Made by a program: the position numbers and the translations under genes. A DNA stretch of 60,209 nucleotides from an uncultured Comamonadaceae bacterium. GTDB taxonomy: Bacteria > Pseudomonadota > Gammaproteobacteria > Burkholderiales > Burkholderiaceae. Positions 28,628 through 36,424 of this stretch are shown here, piece after piece. Within the stretch, counting starts at the first letter, position 1; every line of letters starts with the position of its first letter. Below the pieces are notes generated by a model that made no database searches, was not told the origin of the DNA, and saw only the letters and a program-made list of their open reading frames with translations. Where the stretch lies: the NCBI GenBank assembly GCA_946482595.1, contig CAMLSD010000017.1:1-60209 (forward strand). The letters run 5' to 3'.

Positions 28628-30490
28628 TCATGCACCGAACGGCAGACTGAAGTGGAATCGTGCCCCCTCGCCCGGGGCCGATTCCGCCCACACCCGTCCG
28701 CCGTGGCGGGTGATCACCCGCTTGACGATCGACAGGCCCACGCCGGTGCCCGGGAACTCGGACGAGGCATGCAGCCGTTCGAACACGCCGAACAGGCGGC
28801 CATACAGACGCATGTCGAAACCTGCGCCGTTGTCCGCGACCTGAAACACCCATTCCCGGTCGCCCTGGCTGACGCCGATCTCCACCCGGGCCAGGCTGCG
28901 CCGCGCGCTGAACTTCACCGCATTGGCGATCAGGTTGTGCCACACCTGGCGCAGCAGCACCGGGTCGGCCGTGACCTTGGGCAACGGCTGCACGCTGAAC
29001 TCGACCGCATCGCGCGCCGGTGCGCCCGGCTCGTTCATCACCTGCGTGATCACGCCGTTGACCATCTCGTCCAGGTCGATCGACTCGCGCGTGAGGGCGC
29101 GCTGGTCCAGGCGTGACAGGCTCAGCAGTTCGTCGACCAGGTGCACGAGCCGGTCACATTCACCGCCCATCAGGTCGAGCATGTCCACCACACGGTGTTC
29201 GAGCCGGTCACGGGCCTGTTCGGCAATGTGCCGCGCCGCGGCGCCCAGCGACCCGATCGGCCCCTTGAGGTCGTGCGACACCGTGCGGCTGAAGGCCTGC
29301 AGATCGTCGTTGGCGACCTGCAGTGCCAGCGTGCGGGCCTGCACGCGCTGTTCGAGCGTCTCGTTCAGGCCCAGCAGATCGCGCTCCCGCTCGCGCAGTC
29401 GTGCGACCAGCGTACCCAGCGCGCGCGACAGCTGCGTGACCTCGTTTTCACTGGCCAGCACCTCGTCGGCGGGCAGGCCGTCTGCGGCCAGGGCCTCGGC
29501 CCGCCGCGCCACCTGCCGCAGCGGAGCGCTGATGCGCCCGGCCAGCCACCAGCCGCTGAGGGCAAACAGCAGGCTGCCGGCCAGTCCGATCAGCCCGATG
29601 CGCCACTGCAGGGCCACGGCCGGTGCGACCGCGGTGGCCTCGGGCTGGCGCACCAGCACGGTCCAGCCCAGCCCCGGATAGCTCAGGTGCCCGGTGGTGG
29701 CCACCGCAGCCGTCAGGTATCGGCCGTCGACCCAGTCCTCGAGCGCGAAATGCGCACTCGCCTCCAGCAGCGCACGCACCCGCTCGGTACGCAGGCCGTT
29801 GCCGCCGATCTGGGCCGGACCGAGCAGCCGCTCCCCCTGGCCGTTGATGACGATGATGTCGACCCCGCGGCTGGATTCGATCGGCCTGAGCACATGCAGG
29901 CGCAGCTCTTCGGCCCACCGCCAGCTCAGGTGGGCGCCGAGCACGCCGGCCACCTCACCGTTGCGCCGCAACGGCGCCGCCACGTCGACCAGCCGCAGCG
30001 GTTCGGTGCGGGCCGAGGCGGGCAGCAGGCTGGCCAGCAGCACGGCATCGTGGACGTCACCGACAAACGGACCGCTCAGGCCTTGCACGAACCAGGGCCG
30101 CTGCGACACGTCCCGACCTTCGAGCACCCCGTCGGTGGCGGCCAGCACCCGCCCGTCGGTGTCGGTCACGCCGATCCACGCATAGTGGCTGAACGAATCC
30201 TGGAGCTGGTCGACGATGGCCCGCCAGCGAGCCGTGTCGATGCCCGCGCCATGAAGCTGGCCCAGATGGGCGATGTTCTGGATCTCCCGATAGCGCTCGA
30301 ACATGCCGGTGTCGAGTGCCGAACCCAGGCGCGAGGCCAGCTCGACCAGGCTGGCCCCGGTGTCGGCCATGACCTGCTCGCGCGCGCGCATGCCCGACAC
30401 CCAGGCGACGATGCCGAAGGTGACCAGTGCCAAAGTGCCGAAGGCCAGGCCGATCTTCAGCTGGGTACTCAGGCCGGTGCGTGCGGGCAT
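28628..30490 (-). CDS. membrane-bound sensor histidine kinase (Cache-HAMP-HisKA)
   Basis: This is a 620-residue sensor kinase. A first transmembrane helix (LKIGLAFGTLALVTFGIVAW) and a second near residue 315 (GLIGLAGSLLFALSGWWLAG) enclose a periplasmic Cache-like sensor domain. HAMP follows, then the phospho-acceptor FSRTVSHDLKGPIGSLGAAA, and a catalytic domain with N box WHNLIANAVKFSARR, G1 ADNGAGFDM and G2 GTGVGLSIVKRVI. The ATG at 30490 is chosen; the frame runs open to 30754 but that part overlaps the TSUP gene and is not protein-like. No response regulator is adjacent, so its partner is elsewhere. Confidence 0.92.
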   Translation of the reverse strand: MPARTGLSTQLKIGLAFGTLALVTFGIVAWVSGMRAREQVMADTGASLVELASRLGSALDTGMFERYREIQNIAHLGQLHGAGIDTARWRAIVDQLQDSFSHYAWIGVTDTDGRVLAATDGVLEGRDVSQRPWFVQGLSGPFVGDVHDAVLLASLLPASARTEPLRLVDVAAPLRRNGEVAGVLGAHLSWRWAEELRLHVLRPIESSRGVDIIVINGQGERLLGPAQIGGNGLRTERVRALLEASAHFALEDWVDGRYLTAAVATTGHLSYPGLGWTVLVRQPEATAVAPAVALQWRIGLIGLAGSLLFALSGWWLAGRISAPLRQVARRAEALAADGLPADEVLASENEVTQLSRALGTLVARLRERERDLLGLNETLEQRVQARTLALQVANDDLQAFSRTVSHDLKGPIGSLGAAARHIAEQARDRLEHRVVDMLDLMGGECDRLVHLVDELLSLSRLDQRALTRESIDLDEMVNGVITQVMNEPGAPARDAVEFSVQPLPKVTADPVLLRQVWHNLIANAVKFSARRSLARVEIGVSQGDREWVFQVADNGAGFDMRLYGRLFGVFERLHASSEFPGTGVGLSIVKRVITRHGGRVWAESAPGEGARFHFSLPFGA

Positions 30491-30591
30491 GCTGGACGGC
30501 GGCAAGGCGCGGGGAGGGGGTCTGGCCACATGATGGCGCCCCACCGTGCCGTCGAATACCCCCTGATGGGGGAAGTGGCCCCGGCGCCCGC

Positions 30592-31353
30592 TCAGCGCAG
30601 GAAAGCGTCGTAGCCGGTCTTCAGGATCAGCGCGCCGACCACCACGATGAACACGCCGCGCACGAACCCCGCGCCGTGGCGCAGCGCCAGGCGCGTGCCC
30701 AGCAGGCTGCCGATCACGTTGGCCACGGCCATGGCGGCCGCGTAGTGCCACCACACATGGCCCTTGGCGATGAACAGCGCCAGCGCTGAAAGATTGGTCG
30801 CGGTGTTCAGCAGCTTGGCGCTGGCCGAAGCGTGCAGGAAGTCATAGCCCAGCACCCGCACGAACAGGAACACGAAAAAGCTGCCCGTGCCCGGCCCGAA
30901 AAAGCCGTCGTAGAAGCCGATCACCCCACCGATCGCCGACGCCAGCAGCGCTTCGGTGCGCCCGGTGTAGTGCCGCGTGTGGTCGCGCCCCAGGTCCTTT
31001 TTCATCAGGGTGTAGATGAACACCCCCAGCAGGATCAGCGGCAGCGCCCGCCTCAGGCCGGTCGGGCTGACCAGCGTGACCGTCCAGGCGCCCAGAAAAC
31101 TGCCCACCAGCGCAGCGGCGGCAGCCGGCAGCAGGGCCGACCACACCATCTCGACCTTGCGGGCGTACTGCCAGGTGGCCCAGGCCGTGCCCCACACGGC
31201 GGCGCCCTTGTTGGTGCCGAACAGCGTGGCCGGCTGGGCGGTGGGAAACACGCTGAACAGCGCCGGGACGAGGATCAGCCCACCGCCACCGACGATGGCA
31301 TCGACAAAACCGGCAAACAGCGACGCAAGCGTGACAACGACAAATTCGAGCAT
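30592..31353 (-). CDS. TSUP (TauE/SafE) family membrane transporter
   Basis: This is an inner-membrane protein of 253 residues with about seven to eight hydrophobic helices. Repeated TSUP motifs are seen: FAGFVDAIVGGGGLILVPAL, then LFGTNKGAAVWGTAWATWQY, and in the second half GFYDGFFGPGTGSFFVFLFV with NTATNLSALALF. The family carries sulfite, sulfonates or other small anions; the substrate here is unknown. The ATG at 31353 is the family start. A strong intrinsic terminator lies only about 50 bases upstream on the same strand, so expression may be attenuated or driven from a short leader. Confidence 0.92.
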   Translation of the reverse strand: MLEFVVVTLASLFAGFVDAIVGGGGLILVPALFSVFPTAQPATLFGTNKGAAVWGTAWATWQYARKVEMVWSALLPAAAAALVGSFLGAWTVTLVSPTGLRRALPLILLGVFIYTLMKKDLGRDHTRHYTGRTEALLASAIGGVIGFYDGFFGPGTGSFFVFLFVRVLGYDFLHASASAKLLNTATNLSALALFIAKGHVWWHYAAAMAVANVIGSLLGTRLALRHGAGFVRGVFIVVVGALILKTGYDAFLR

Positions 31354-31401
31354 GGGGCAGGGGATGGGGGCGCGCGGGCAGCTGCCGACATGCCGGTCGA
31401 G

Positions 31402-31435
31402 AAAAAACAAAGGGCGCTGGCATCGGCCAGCGCCC
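31402..31435 (-). terminator. strong Rho-independent terminator (minus strand)
   Basis: GGGCGCTGG (31412-31420) and CCAGCGCCC (31427-31435) form a perfect 9-base stem with a 6-base loop. On the minus strand it is followed by TTTGTTTTTT (complement of 31402-31411). This is a textbook intrinsic terminator, placed upstream of, not after, a known minus-strand gene. Confidence 0.88.
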
Positions 31436-31535
31436 TCAAATTGTGACATTCGTTGTGCGTCACAGAGTCTATTGATCTGCTTCTCTGTGTCTCCTCAGTC
31501 CCCCGCCGTGCGCAGCGCGCGTCACGGGGACGGCC
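31402..31535 (-). ncRNA. candidate small RNA or leader attenuator upstream of the TSUP gene
   Basis: Read on the minus strand, this stretch shows a stem GTCCCC/GGGGAC, then CACAGAG pairing with CTCTGTG, then an unpaired linker, then a 9-base terminator stem and a T-rich tail. This is the architecture of a free-standing small RNA or a terminated 5' leader. Transcripts that read through would continue into the TSUP gene. The 5' end is not defined; a weak TACAGT -10-like box lies near 31551-31556. The family is not recognised (not tmRNA, 4.5S or RNase P). Confidence 0.45.
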
Positions 31536-31573
31536 TGCAGCGAGTGACGAGACTGTAGGGCGGGGGGCTTGCG

Positions 31574-31603
31574 GGTGCACTAGGGGTTTTCCTGCACCTT
31601 TTT
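31574..31603 (+). terminator. terminator-like hairpin (plus strand)
   Basis: GGTGCA (31574-31579) pairs with TGCACC (31593-31598), with AGG/CCT able to pair inside, and TTTTT follows at 31599-31603. It would stop transcripts moving right before the enoyl-CoA hydratase-family gene. Confidence 0.5.
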
Positions 31604-31729
31604 GAGGCACAAAACGCACGATCGTTCGCTTGGTGTGGCCACAATCAGGGCCATCCGCTTGTTCGACACGGGCCAGGCACCTGCGCGGTGCAGGGCCACA
31701 GGCGAGCGATCACTTCCAAGGAGCCCCGC

Positions 31730-32566
31730 ATGAGCATGAGCTGTTTCGAGTTCACGATCACCGAGCATGTCGCTCACCTGCGCCTGAACCGGCCGGATGC
31801 CCTCAACACCATGAGCCCGCAGTTCTGGCGTGAGCTCGAAACCACGCTCCGGCAACTGCATCGCGAAGGCGGGGCGCGTGCCCTGGTGATCAGCTCGACC
31901 GGCAAGCATTTCAGCGCCGGCATGGCGCTCGACACCTTCGGCACCGGTGTCAGCCTGGACGATCGCAGCGCGGTCGGCCGGGCCAACATCACCGAAGAAC
32001 TGCTGGACATGCAGGAGGCGTTCAACCTGCTCGAGCGCCTGCGCCTGCCGGTGATCTGCGCCATTCACGGCGGCTGCATCGGTGGGGCGCTGGACCTGGC
32101 GGCCGCCTGCGACATCCGCTACTGCACCGCGGACGCCTTCTTCTGCATCCAGGAGATCAACATCGGCATGACCGCCGATCTCGGCTCGCTGCAACGCCTG
32201 CCCAAGCTGATGTCGTCCAGCACCCTGCGCGAGATGGCCTACACCGGGCGCCGCTTGAATGCCACGCGCGCCCTGCACAGCGGCCTGGTCAGCGAGGTGT
32301 TCGACACCGCCGAGCAGATGCTGGCCGCGGCCATGGCCTGCGCGGCCGAGATCGCCGCCAAACCGCCGGTGGCGATCGCCGGCAGCAAGGCCGCGCTCAA
32401 CTTTGCCCGTGACCACGGGGTGCGCGACAGCCTGGACCACATGGCCGTGCTGCAGGCCGGCATCTGGGAGACGGCCAACCTGGAGCGAGCGATTGCGGCC
32501 CGCAAGGGCGAGGCGCCATCGTTCGACGACCTGCGTCCGATCCGGCGCTTTGCCGACCGGGGCTGA
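31730..32566 (+). CDS. crotonase-family protein, probable dienoyl-CoA isomerase
   Basis: This is a crotonase-fold enzyme of 278 residues. The oxyanion-hole segments are SSTGKHFSAGMALDTFG and CAIHGGCIGGALDLAAACDI. The next motif, EINIGMTADLGSLQRLPKLM, has an aspartate where enoyl-CoA hydratases carry their second glutamate; this, with the spacing, matches delta3,5-delta2,4-dienoyl-CoA isomerases. These shift conjugated double bonds during breakdown of unsaturated fatty acids. AAGGAG precedes the ATG at 31730 at good spacing. The gene stands alone, with no other beta-oxidation gene near it. Its stop codon overlaps the left end of an inverted repeat. Confidence 0.85.
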   Translation: MSMSCFEFTITEHVAHLRLNRPDALNTMSPQFWRELETTLRQLHREGGARALVISSTGKHFSAGMALDTFGTGVSLDDRSAVGRANITEELLDMQEAFNLLERLRLPVICAIHGGCIGGALDLAAACDIRYCTADAFFCIQEINIGMTADLGSLQRLPKLMSSSTLREMAYTGRRLNATRALHSGLVSEVFDTAEQMLAAAMACAAEIAAKPPVAIAGSKAALNFARDHGVRDSLDHMAVLQAGIWETANLERAIAARKGEAPSFDDLRPIRRFADRG

Positions 32567-32726
32567 GAAGGTGTGAACGAACCCGCCATGCCCGCTCAAT
32601 CCCCCCGAACGCACCGGCTCGGCGTTGCAAATGCGCGCCGTAGCCCGAGCTACGGCTGTGCTTTGCGCCTTGACCCGGCACGCCCGGGTGGCCTGCTCGG
32701 CCACGCCGGATTCATTCACACCTTCT
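32566..32726. repeat. 161-base element with terminal inverted repeats and internal hairpins
   Basis: AGAAGGTGTGAA (32566-32577) and TTCACACCTTCT (32715-32726) are perfect 12-base inverted ends; with allowance for a few mismatches the similarity extends further inward. Inside is an 8-base stem GCCGTAGC/GCTACGGC around CCGA (32637-32656), with outer GCAAA/TTTGC pairing, and a second stem GTGGCC/GGCCAC (about 32688-32704). It has no coding capacity, so it resembles a miniature inverted-repeat element or a structured intergenic repeat. Confidence 0.6.
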
Positions 32727-32823
32727 GAGCGCCGCCGGGGTGCGGCGCACTCTGCTCCAATACGGCGCTCTGGCGGGGGCCGTGGAGCGCCCCCGCGCCC
32801 GCAACGCCTCACCCCGCGCCACC

Positions 32824-33309
32824 ATGAGCACCCTGCACACCCGCCTGGCCACACTCGACGACTTGGACGTCGTGGCACCGCTGTTCGATGCCTACCGGCA
32901 GTTCTATGAGCAGGCGCCTGATGCGGCGCTTGCGAGACGTTTCATCCAGGACCGGATGACACGCCACGAGTCGGTCATCCTGCTGGCGCTGGACGACACG
33001 CAGCGGGTCGTCGGCTTCTGCCAGCTCTACCCGAGCTTCTGTTCGGTCGAGGCAACGCCGATCTACGTGCTGTATGACCTGTTCGTGGCACCGGCCGCCC
33101 GACGTTCAGGCGCAGGGCGCCTGCTGCTGCAGGCGGCCGAACAGCATGCCCGCGAACAAGTCCGCACCCGCCTGGACCTGACCACGGCCCGGACCAATGC
33201 ACCGGCCCAGGCGGCTTATGAATCGCTGGGCTGGGTGCGTGATGAGGTCTTCCATGCCTACAGCAAGCAGGTTGCGGCAGACCCGCAGGGCAGGACGGCT
33301 GCGGAGTGA
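32824..33309 (+). CDS. GNAT-family N-acetyltransferase
   Basis: This is a 161-residue acetyltransferase of the common single-domain GNAT type. The fold is read from STLHTRLATLDDLDVVAPLF, VVGFCQLYPSFCS, the acetyl-CoA strand LYDLFVAPAARRSGAGRLLL and the closing TARTNAPAQAAYESLGWV. The substrate is unknown. The ATG at 32824 is the family start. A 7-base hairpin (GCGCCGC/GCGGCGC) lies about 80 bases upstream. It converges on the MurA-family gene with a REP-like repeat between. Confidence 0.9.
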   Translation: MSTLHTRLATLDDLDVVAPLFDAYRQFYEQAPDAALARRFIQDRMTRHESVILLALDDTQRVVGFCQLYPSFCSVEATPIYVLYDLFVAPAARRSGAGRLLLQAAEQHAREQVRTRLDLTTARTNAPAQAAYESLGWVRDEVFHAYSKQVAADPQGRTAAE

Positions 33310-33340
33310 CTCGACGTGCGGCGGGTTGGGGTGGCCGCCC

Positions 33341-33430
33341 CCTCACCCCAACCCTCTCCCCCGTGCCCGGGGGCGAGGGGGAAGAATCAGGGCTCCCTCT
33401 CCCTTCCAGGGAGAGGGCTGGGGAGAGGGT
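33341..33430. repeat. REP-like palindromic repeat between convergent genes
   Basis: CCCTCTCCC (33395-33403) and GGGAGAGGG (33409-33417) form a perfect hairpin. A further ACCCTCTCCC (33351-33360) pairs with GGGAGAGGGT (33421-33430), and CCCCCG/CGGGGG can pair in the left half. This CCCTCTCCC-type palindrome is a common dispersed intergenic repeat in proteobacteria. Between two convergent genes it may also limit read-through. Confidence 0.75.
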
Positions 33431-33466
33431 CGAGCGCATGCGACATGGCCGCAGCGGCCGAGCGGG

Positions 33467-34762
33467 TCACTCGCTCCATTCGATCCGCGCCCCCAGTGAC
33501 ACCAGGTTCTCGACAAAGCGCGGATGCGCGCGTCGGATCGGGTCGGCATGGCGGATCACCGAGCGCCCCGGGATGCTGGCGGCGACCATCAGCAAGGCGA
33601 TGGCCACGCGGATGATGTAGGGGCTGTCGACCTCGGCCGGGGTCAGCGGTTTGCCGCCGAAGGTGACCACACGGTGCGGGTCCGACTGGAACGCATGGGC
33701 GCCGAACTTCGACAGCTCCGAGGTCCAGCCCATCGCGCCGTCGTAGACCTTGTTCCAGAACATCGCGCTGCCACTGGCGCGCACGCCCAGCGCAATGAAG
33801 ATCGGCAGCAGATCGACCGGCACATAGGGCCAGGGCGCGGCCTCGACCTTCTGCAGGATGTGCTGCGTGAACGGCTCGCGCACGGCCAGCCCGGCGGGCG
33901 CCACCGCACGTGACCAGCCGTCGGCATGGCTCACCTGCACGCCGAACTTGGCAAAGGTGCGGTCCAGCAACGGGAACTGCAGCGGCGCGGTGTTGCGCAC
34001 CCGCACCTCCCCGCCGGTGATGGCGCCCAGGGCGAGGAAGGTGACGATCTCGTGGTAGTCCTCGTCGAAGCGGTATTCGCCGCCGCGCAGCTCGTCCACG
34101 CCGGTGATGGTCAGCCGCGAGGTGCCCACGCCGTTGATGCGTGCGCCCAGGTGCATCAGGAAGCGGCACAGCTCCTGCACGTGCGGCTCGCAGGCCGCGT
34201 TGGTCAGCACCGAGCAACCGGTGGCCAGTGTGGCGCACAGGATGAAGTTTTCGGTGGTGGTCACCGAGGCGTAGTCCAGCCAGTGGTGGCTGGCGTGCAG
34301 CGGGCCGGGCGAATGCACGACCAGCGTGTCGTCGCTGCGGTGCAGCCGCGCACCGAACTGCTCGAAGACTTCGACGTGCGGGTCGATCTCGCGTGCACCG
34401 AGGGTGCAGCCCTGCACGTCACGCTCGATGCGGGCCACGCCAAAGCGCGAGAGCAGGGGCGGCACCAGCATGATCGACGAGCGCATCGCCTCGGGCAGGC
34501 GATGCCGCGTGGCGTCGAAGGCGGTGCGGCGGTGATGGATGTCCACCAGGCCGCTGGCCAGGTTGGCACTGACCTCGCTGCCCCAGGCGCGAAACGCGTC
34601 GAGGATCTTGCGCACGTCGGTGATGTCGGGCACGCCGCGCAGGCGCACCGGCTCCCGCGTGAGCAGCGTGGCACACAGGATGGGCAGGACGGCGTTCTTG
34701 TTGGCCGACGGAGTGAGGTGGCCGCTCAGGGGCGTGCCGCCGTGGATGACGAGGTGAGCCAT
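33467..34762 (-). CDS. MurA-family UDP-N-acetylglucosamine 1-carboxyvinyltransferase, divergent paralogue
   Basis: This is a 431-residue enolpyruvyl transferase. MurA adds enolpyruvate from PEP to UDP-GlcNAc, the first step of peptidoglycan synthesis. The Lys-Asn pair is in SANKNAVLPILCATLL, the reactive cysteine is in DVQGCTLGAREIDPH and the catalytic aspartate region is YVPVDLLPIFIALG. Several segments differ from usual betaproteobacterial MurA, for example RFDEDYHEIVTFLALGA where housekeeping enzymes have a PDRIEAG-type motif. The gene also lacks the usual murA neighbours. It is probably a second, specialised family member; the true role is open. Confidence 0.78.
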   Translation of the reverse strand: MAHLVIHGGTPLSGHLTPSANKNAVLPILCATLLTREPVRLRGVPDITDVRKILDAFRAWGSEVSANLASGLVDIHHRRTAFDATRHRLPEAMRSSIMLVPPLLSRFGVARIERDVQGCTLGAREIDPHVEVFEQFGARLHRSDDTLVVHSPGPLHASHHWLDYASVTTTENFILCATLATGCSVLTNAACEPHVQELCRFLMHLGARINGVGTSRLTITGVDELRGGEYRFDEDYHEIVTFLALGAITGGEVRVRNTAPLQFPLLDRTFAKFGVQVSHADGWSRAVAPAGLAVREPFTQHILQKVEAAPWPYVPVDLLPIFIALGVRASGSAMFWNKVYDGAMGWTSELSKFGAHAFQSDPHRVVTFGGKPLTPAEVDSPYIIRVAIALLMVAASIPGRSVIRHADPIRRAHPRFVENLVSLGARIEWSE

Positions 34763-34848
34763 GGACGTCGCGGGACTCGGGGTTGGACACGGCGCGACTG
34801 TCGACGGCGGGGGTGAAGCGGCAATGAAGCGTGTGAAAAGTGTGTGAA

Positions 34849-34894
34849 GGCCAGCGCCCCCCGCCTGACGGGCGGGGCGGGCTGGGCGCTGGCC
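34849..34894 (-). terminator. hairpin downstream of the aldehyde dehydrogenase gene
   Basis: GGCCAGCGCCC (34849-34859) is perfectly complementary to GGGCGCTGGCC (34884-34894), with an inner CCGCC/GGGCGG stem. It begins 14 bases past the minus-strand stop at 34909. On the minus strand it is followed by TTCACACACTTTTC, modestly T-rich. Confidence 0.6.
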
Positions 34895-34908
34895 GGCCCT
34901 GGGGGCCC

Positions 34909-36363
34909 TCAGAACGGATAGTGGCGCGGTGTGGTCTGCACGGTGATCCAGCGCAGCTCGGTGAACTCGGCGATGCCGGCCTTGCCGCCGAAGCGGCCGA
35001 TGCCGCTGCCCTTGACCCCGCCAAAGGGCATCTGGGCCTCGTCATGCACCGTGGGGGCGTTGATGTGGCAGATGCCCGACTCGATGCGGCGCGCCACCTG
35101 CATGGCACGTGCGATGTCGCGGCCGAAGACGGCAGCCGACAGGCCGTACTCGTTGTCGTTGGCGCAGGCGATGGCGGCCTCGACACCGTCCACCCGCACG
35201 ATGCACTTGAGCGGACCGAAGGTCTCCTCGTGATAGACCCGCATGTCCGGCGTGACGTGGTCGAGCACCGTGGCCGGCATCAGCGTGTTCTCGGCACGCC
35301 CGCCACACACCAGCCGTGCGCCCTTGGCGAGCGCATCGTCGATCAGCGCGTTGCAGCGCTCCACCGTGGCCATGCCCACCACCGAGCCCAGCACGACGGG
35401 GGCGGGCTGGCGCGGGTCGCCCAGCGGCAGCGCGGCGGCTTTGGCGGCGAACCGGGCCACGAAGTCGTCGGCCACCTTGGTGTCGACGATCAGGCGTTCG
35501 GTGGACATGCAGATCTGCCCCGAGTTGGCAAAACAGCCAAAGGCCGCCCCGTTGACCGCGTCGTCCAGGTCGGCGTCGTCCAGCACGATCAGCGGCGCCT
35601 TGCCGCCCAGCTCCAGCACCACCGGCTTGAGGTACTTCGCACAGGTCTGCGCGATGATGCGCCCCACCTTGGTCGAGCCGGTGAAGTTGACGCGCCGCAC
35701 CGCCGGGTGCGCCACCATGGCTTCGACCACGGCGCCGGCGTCGGCCGGGGCATTGGTGATGAAGTTCACCACCCCGGGGGCAAAACCGGCATCGGCAAAG
35801 GCCTGCACGATCAGCGCATGGGTGCGCGGGCACATCTCCGAGCCCTTGAGCACGACCGTGTTGCCGCAGGCCAGCGGCGTGGCGACCGCACGCACACCGA
35901 GGATCACCGGTGCATTCCACGGGGCGATGCCCAGCACCACACCGGCGGGCTGGCGCACGGCCAGCGCCAGGCTGCCGGGCACGTCGGAGGGAATCACCTC
36001 GCCGCTGACCTGGGTGGTCAACGACGCGGCCTCGACCAGCATGCCGGCGGCCAGGTGCACATTGAAGCCGGCCCACATCGCGGTGGCGCCGGTCTCGGCG
36101 GCCATGGCCTCGATGAACGCGGGCGTCAGCGCCTCCAGGGCGGTTGCGGCCTTGAGCAGCAGGGCGCGCCGTTCACCGGGGCCCGTCTGGCTCCAGGCCG
36201 GGAAGGCGTCGGACGCAGCCTGCACCGCACGCACGGCATCGTCGGGTGTGGCTGCCGGGGCGCGGGTGGCCAGGCGGCCATCGAGCGGGTTCAGGCGCTC
36301 GAAGGTGGCGCCGCCGGCGGCGCCCACCTTCAGGCCGTTGATCAGCATGGACAGGTCGGACAT
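34909..36363 (-). CDS. aldehyde dehydrogenase, vanillin/salicylaldehyde dehydrogenase type
   Basis: This is an NAD(P)-dependent aldehyde dehydrogenase of 484 residues. The coenzyme segment is GVVLGIAPWNAPVILGVRAV, the glutamate is in [18 protein letters not shown] and the catalytic cysteine is in FANSGQICMSTERLIVD. The C-terminal HINAPTVHDEAQMPFGGVKG and ending ITVQTTPRHYPF resemble the branch that oxidises aromatic aldehydes such as vanillin, salicylaldehyde or benzaldehyde. It follows the branched-chain-type importer genes by about 60 bases on the same strand, suggesting catabolism of an imported aromatic compound. The precise aldehyde cannot be fixed. Confidence 0.87.
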   Translation of the reverse strand: MSDLSMLINGLKVGAAGGATFERLNPLDGRLATRAPAATPDDAVRAVQAASDAFPAWSQTGPGERRALLLKAATALEALTPAFIEAMAAETGATAMWAGFNVHLAAGMLVEAASLTTQVSGEVIPSDVPGSLALAVRQPAGVVLGIAPWNAPVILGVRAVATPLACGNTVVLKGSEMCPRTHALIVQAFADAGFAPGVVNFITNAPADAGAVVEAMVAHPAVRRVNFTGSTKVGRIIAQTCAKYLKPVVLELGGKAPLIVLDDADLDDAVNGAAFGCFANSGQICMSTERLIVDTKVADDFVARFAAKAAALPLGDPRQPAPVVLGSVVGMATVERCNALIDDALAKGARLVCGGRAENTLMPATVLDHVTPDMRVYHEETFGPLKCIVRVDGVEAAIACANDNEYGLSAAVFGRDIARAMQVARRIESGICHINAPTVHDEAQMPFGGVKGSGIGRFGGKAGIAEFTELRWITVQTTPRHYPF

Positions 36364-36424
36364 GAGGGTCTCCTTGGGGATGGGGCCGCGTCGGCGCGGC
36401 CGGGTCGTGTCGTGTTGCGAAGGT

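Larger units (their letters stand above)
31354..31729. other. 376-base intergenic region with structured elements
   Basis: No protein gene is supported. From left to right there are: a strong minus-strand terminator (31402-31435), two mutually exclusive hairpins (31442-31464 and 31461-31489), a GTCCCC/GGGGAC stem (31498-31531) and a plus-strand terminator-like hairpin (31574-31603). The remaining 31604-31729 contains the upstream region of the enoyl-CoA hydratase-family gene. Confidence 0.6.

Noticed and set aside
30491..30754. N-terminal extension of the Cache histidine kinase
   Set aside because: The frame stays open but overlaps the TSUP gene and encodes an arginine-rich stretch; the natural start MPARTGLSTQ is at 30490.
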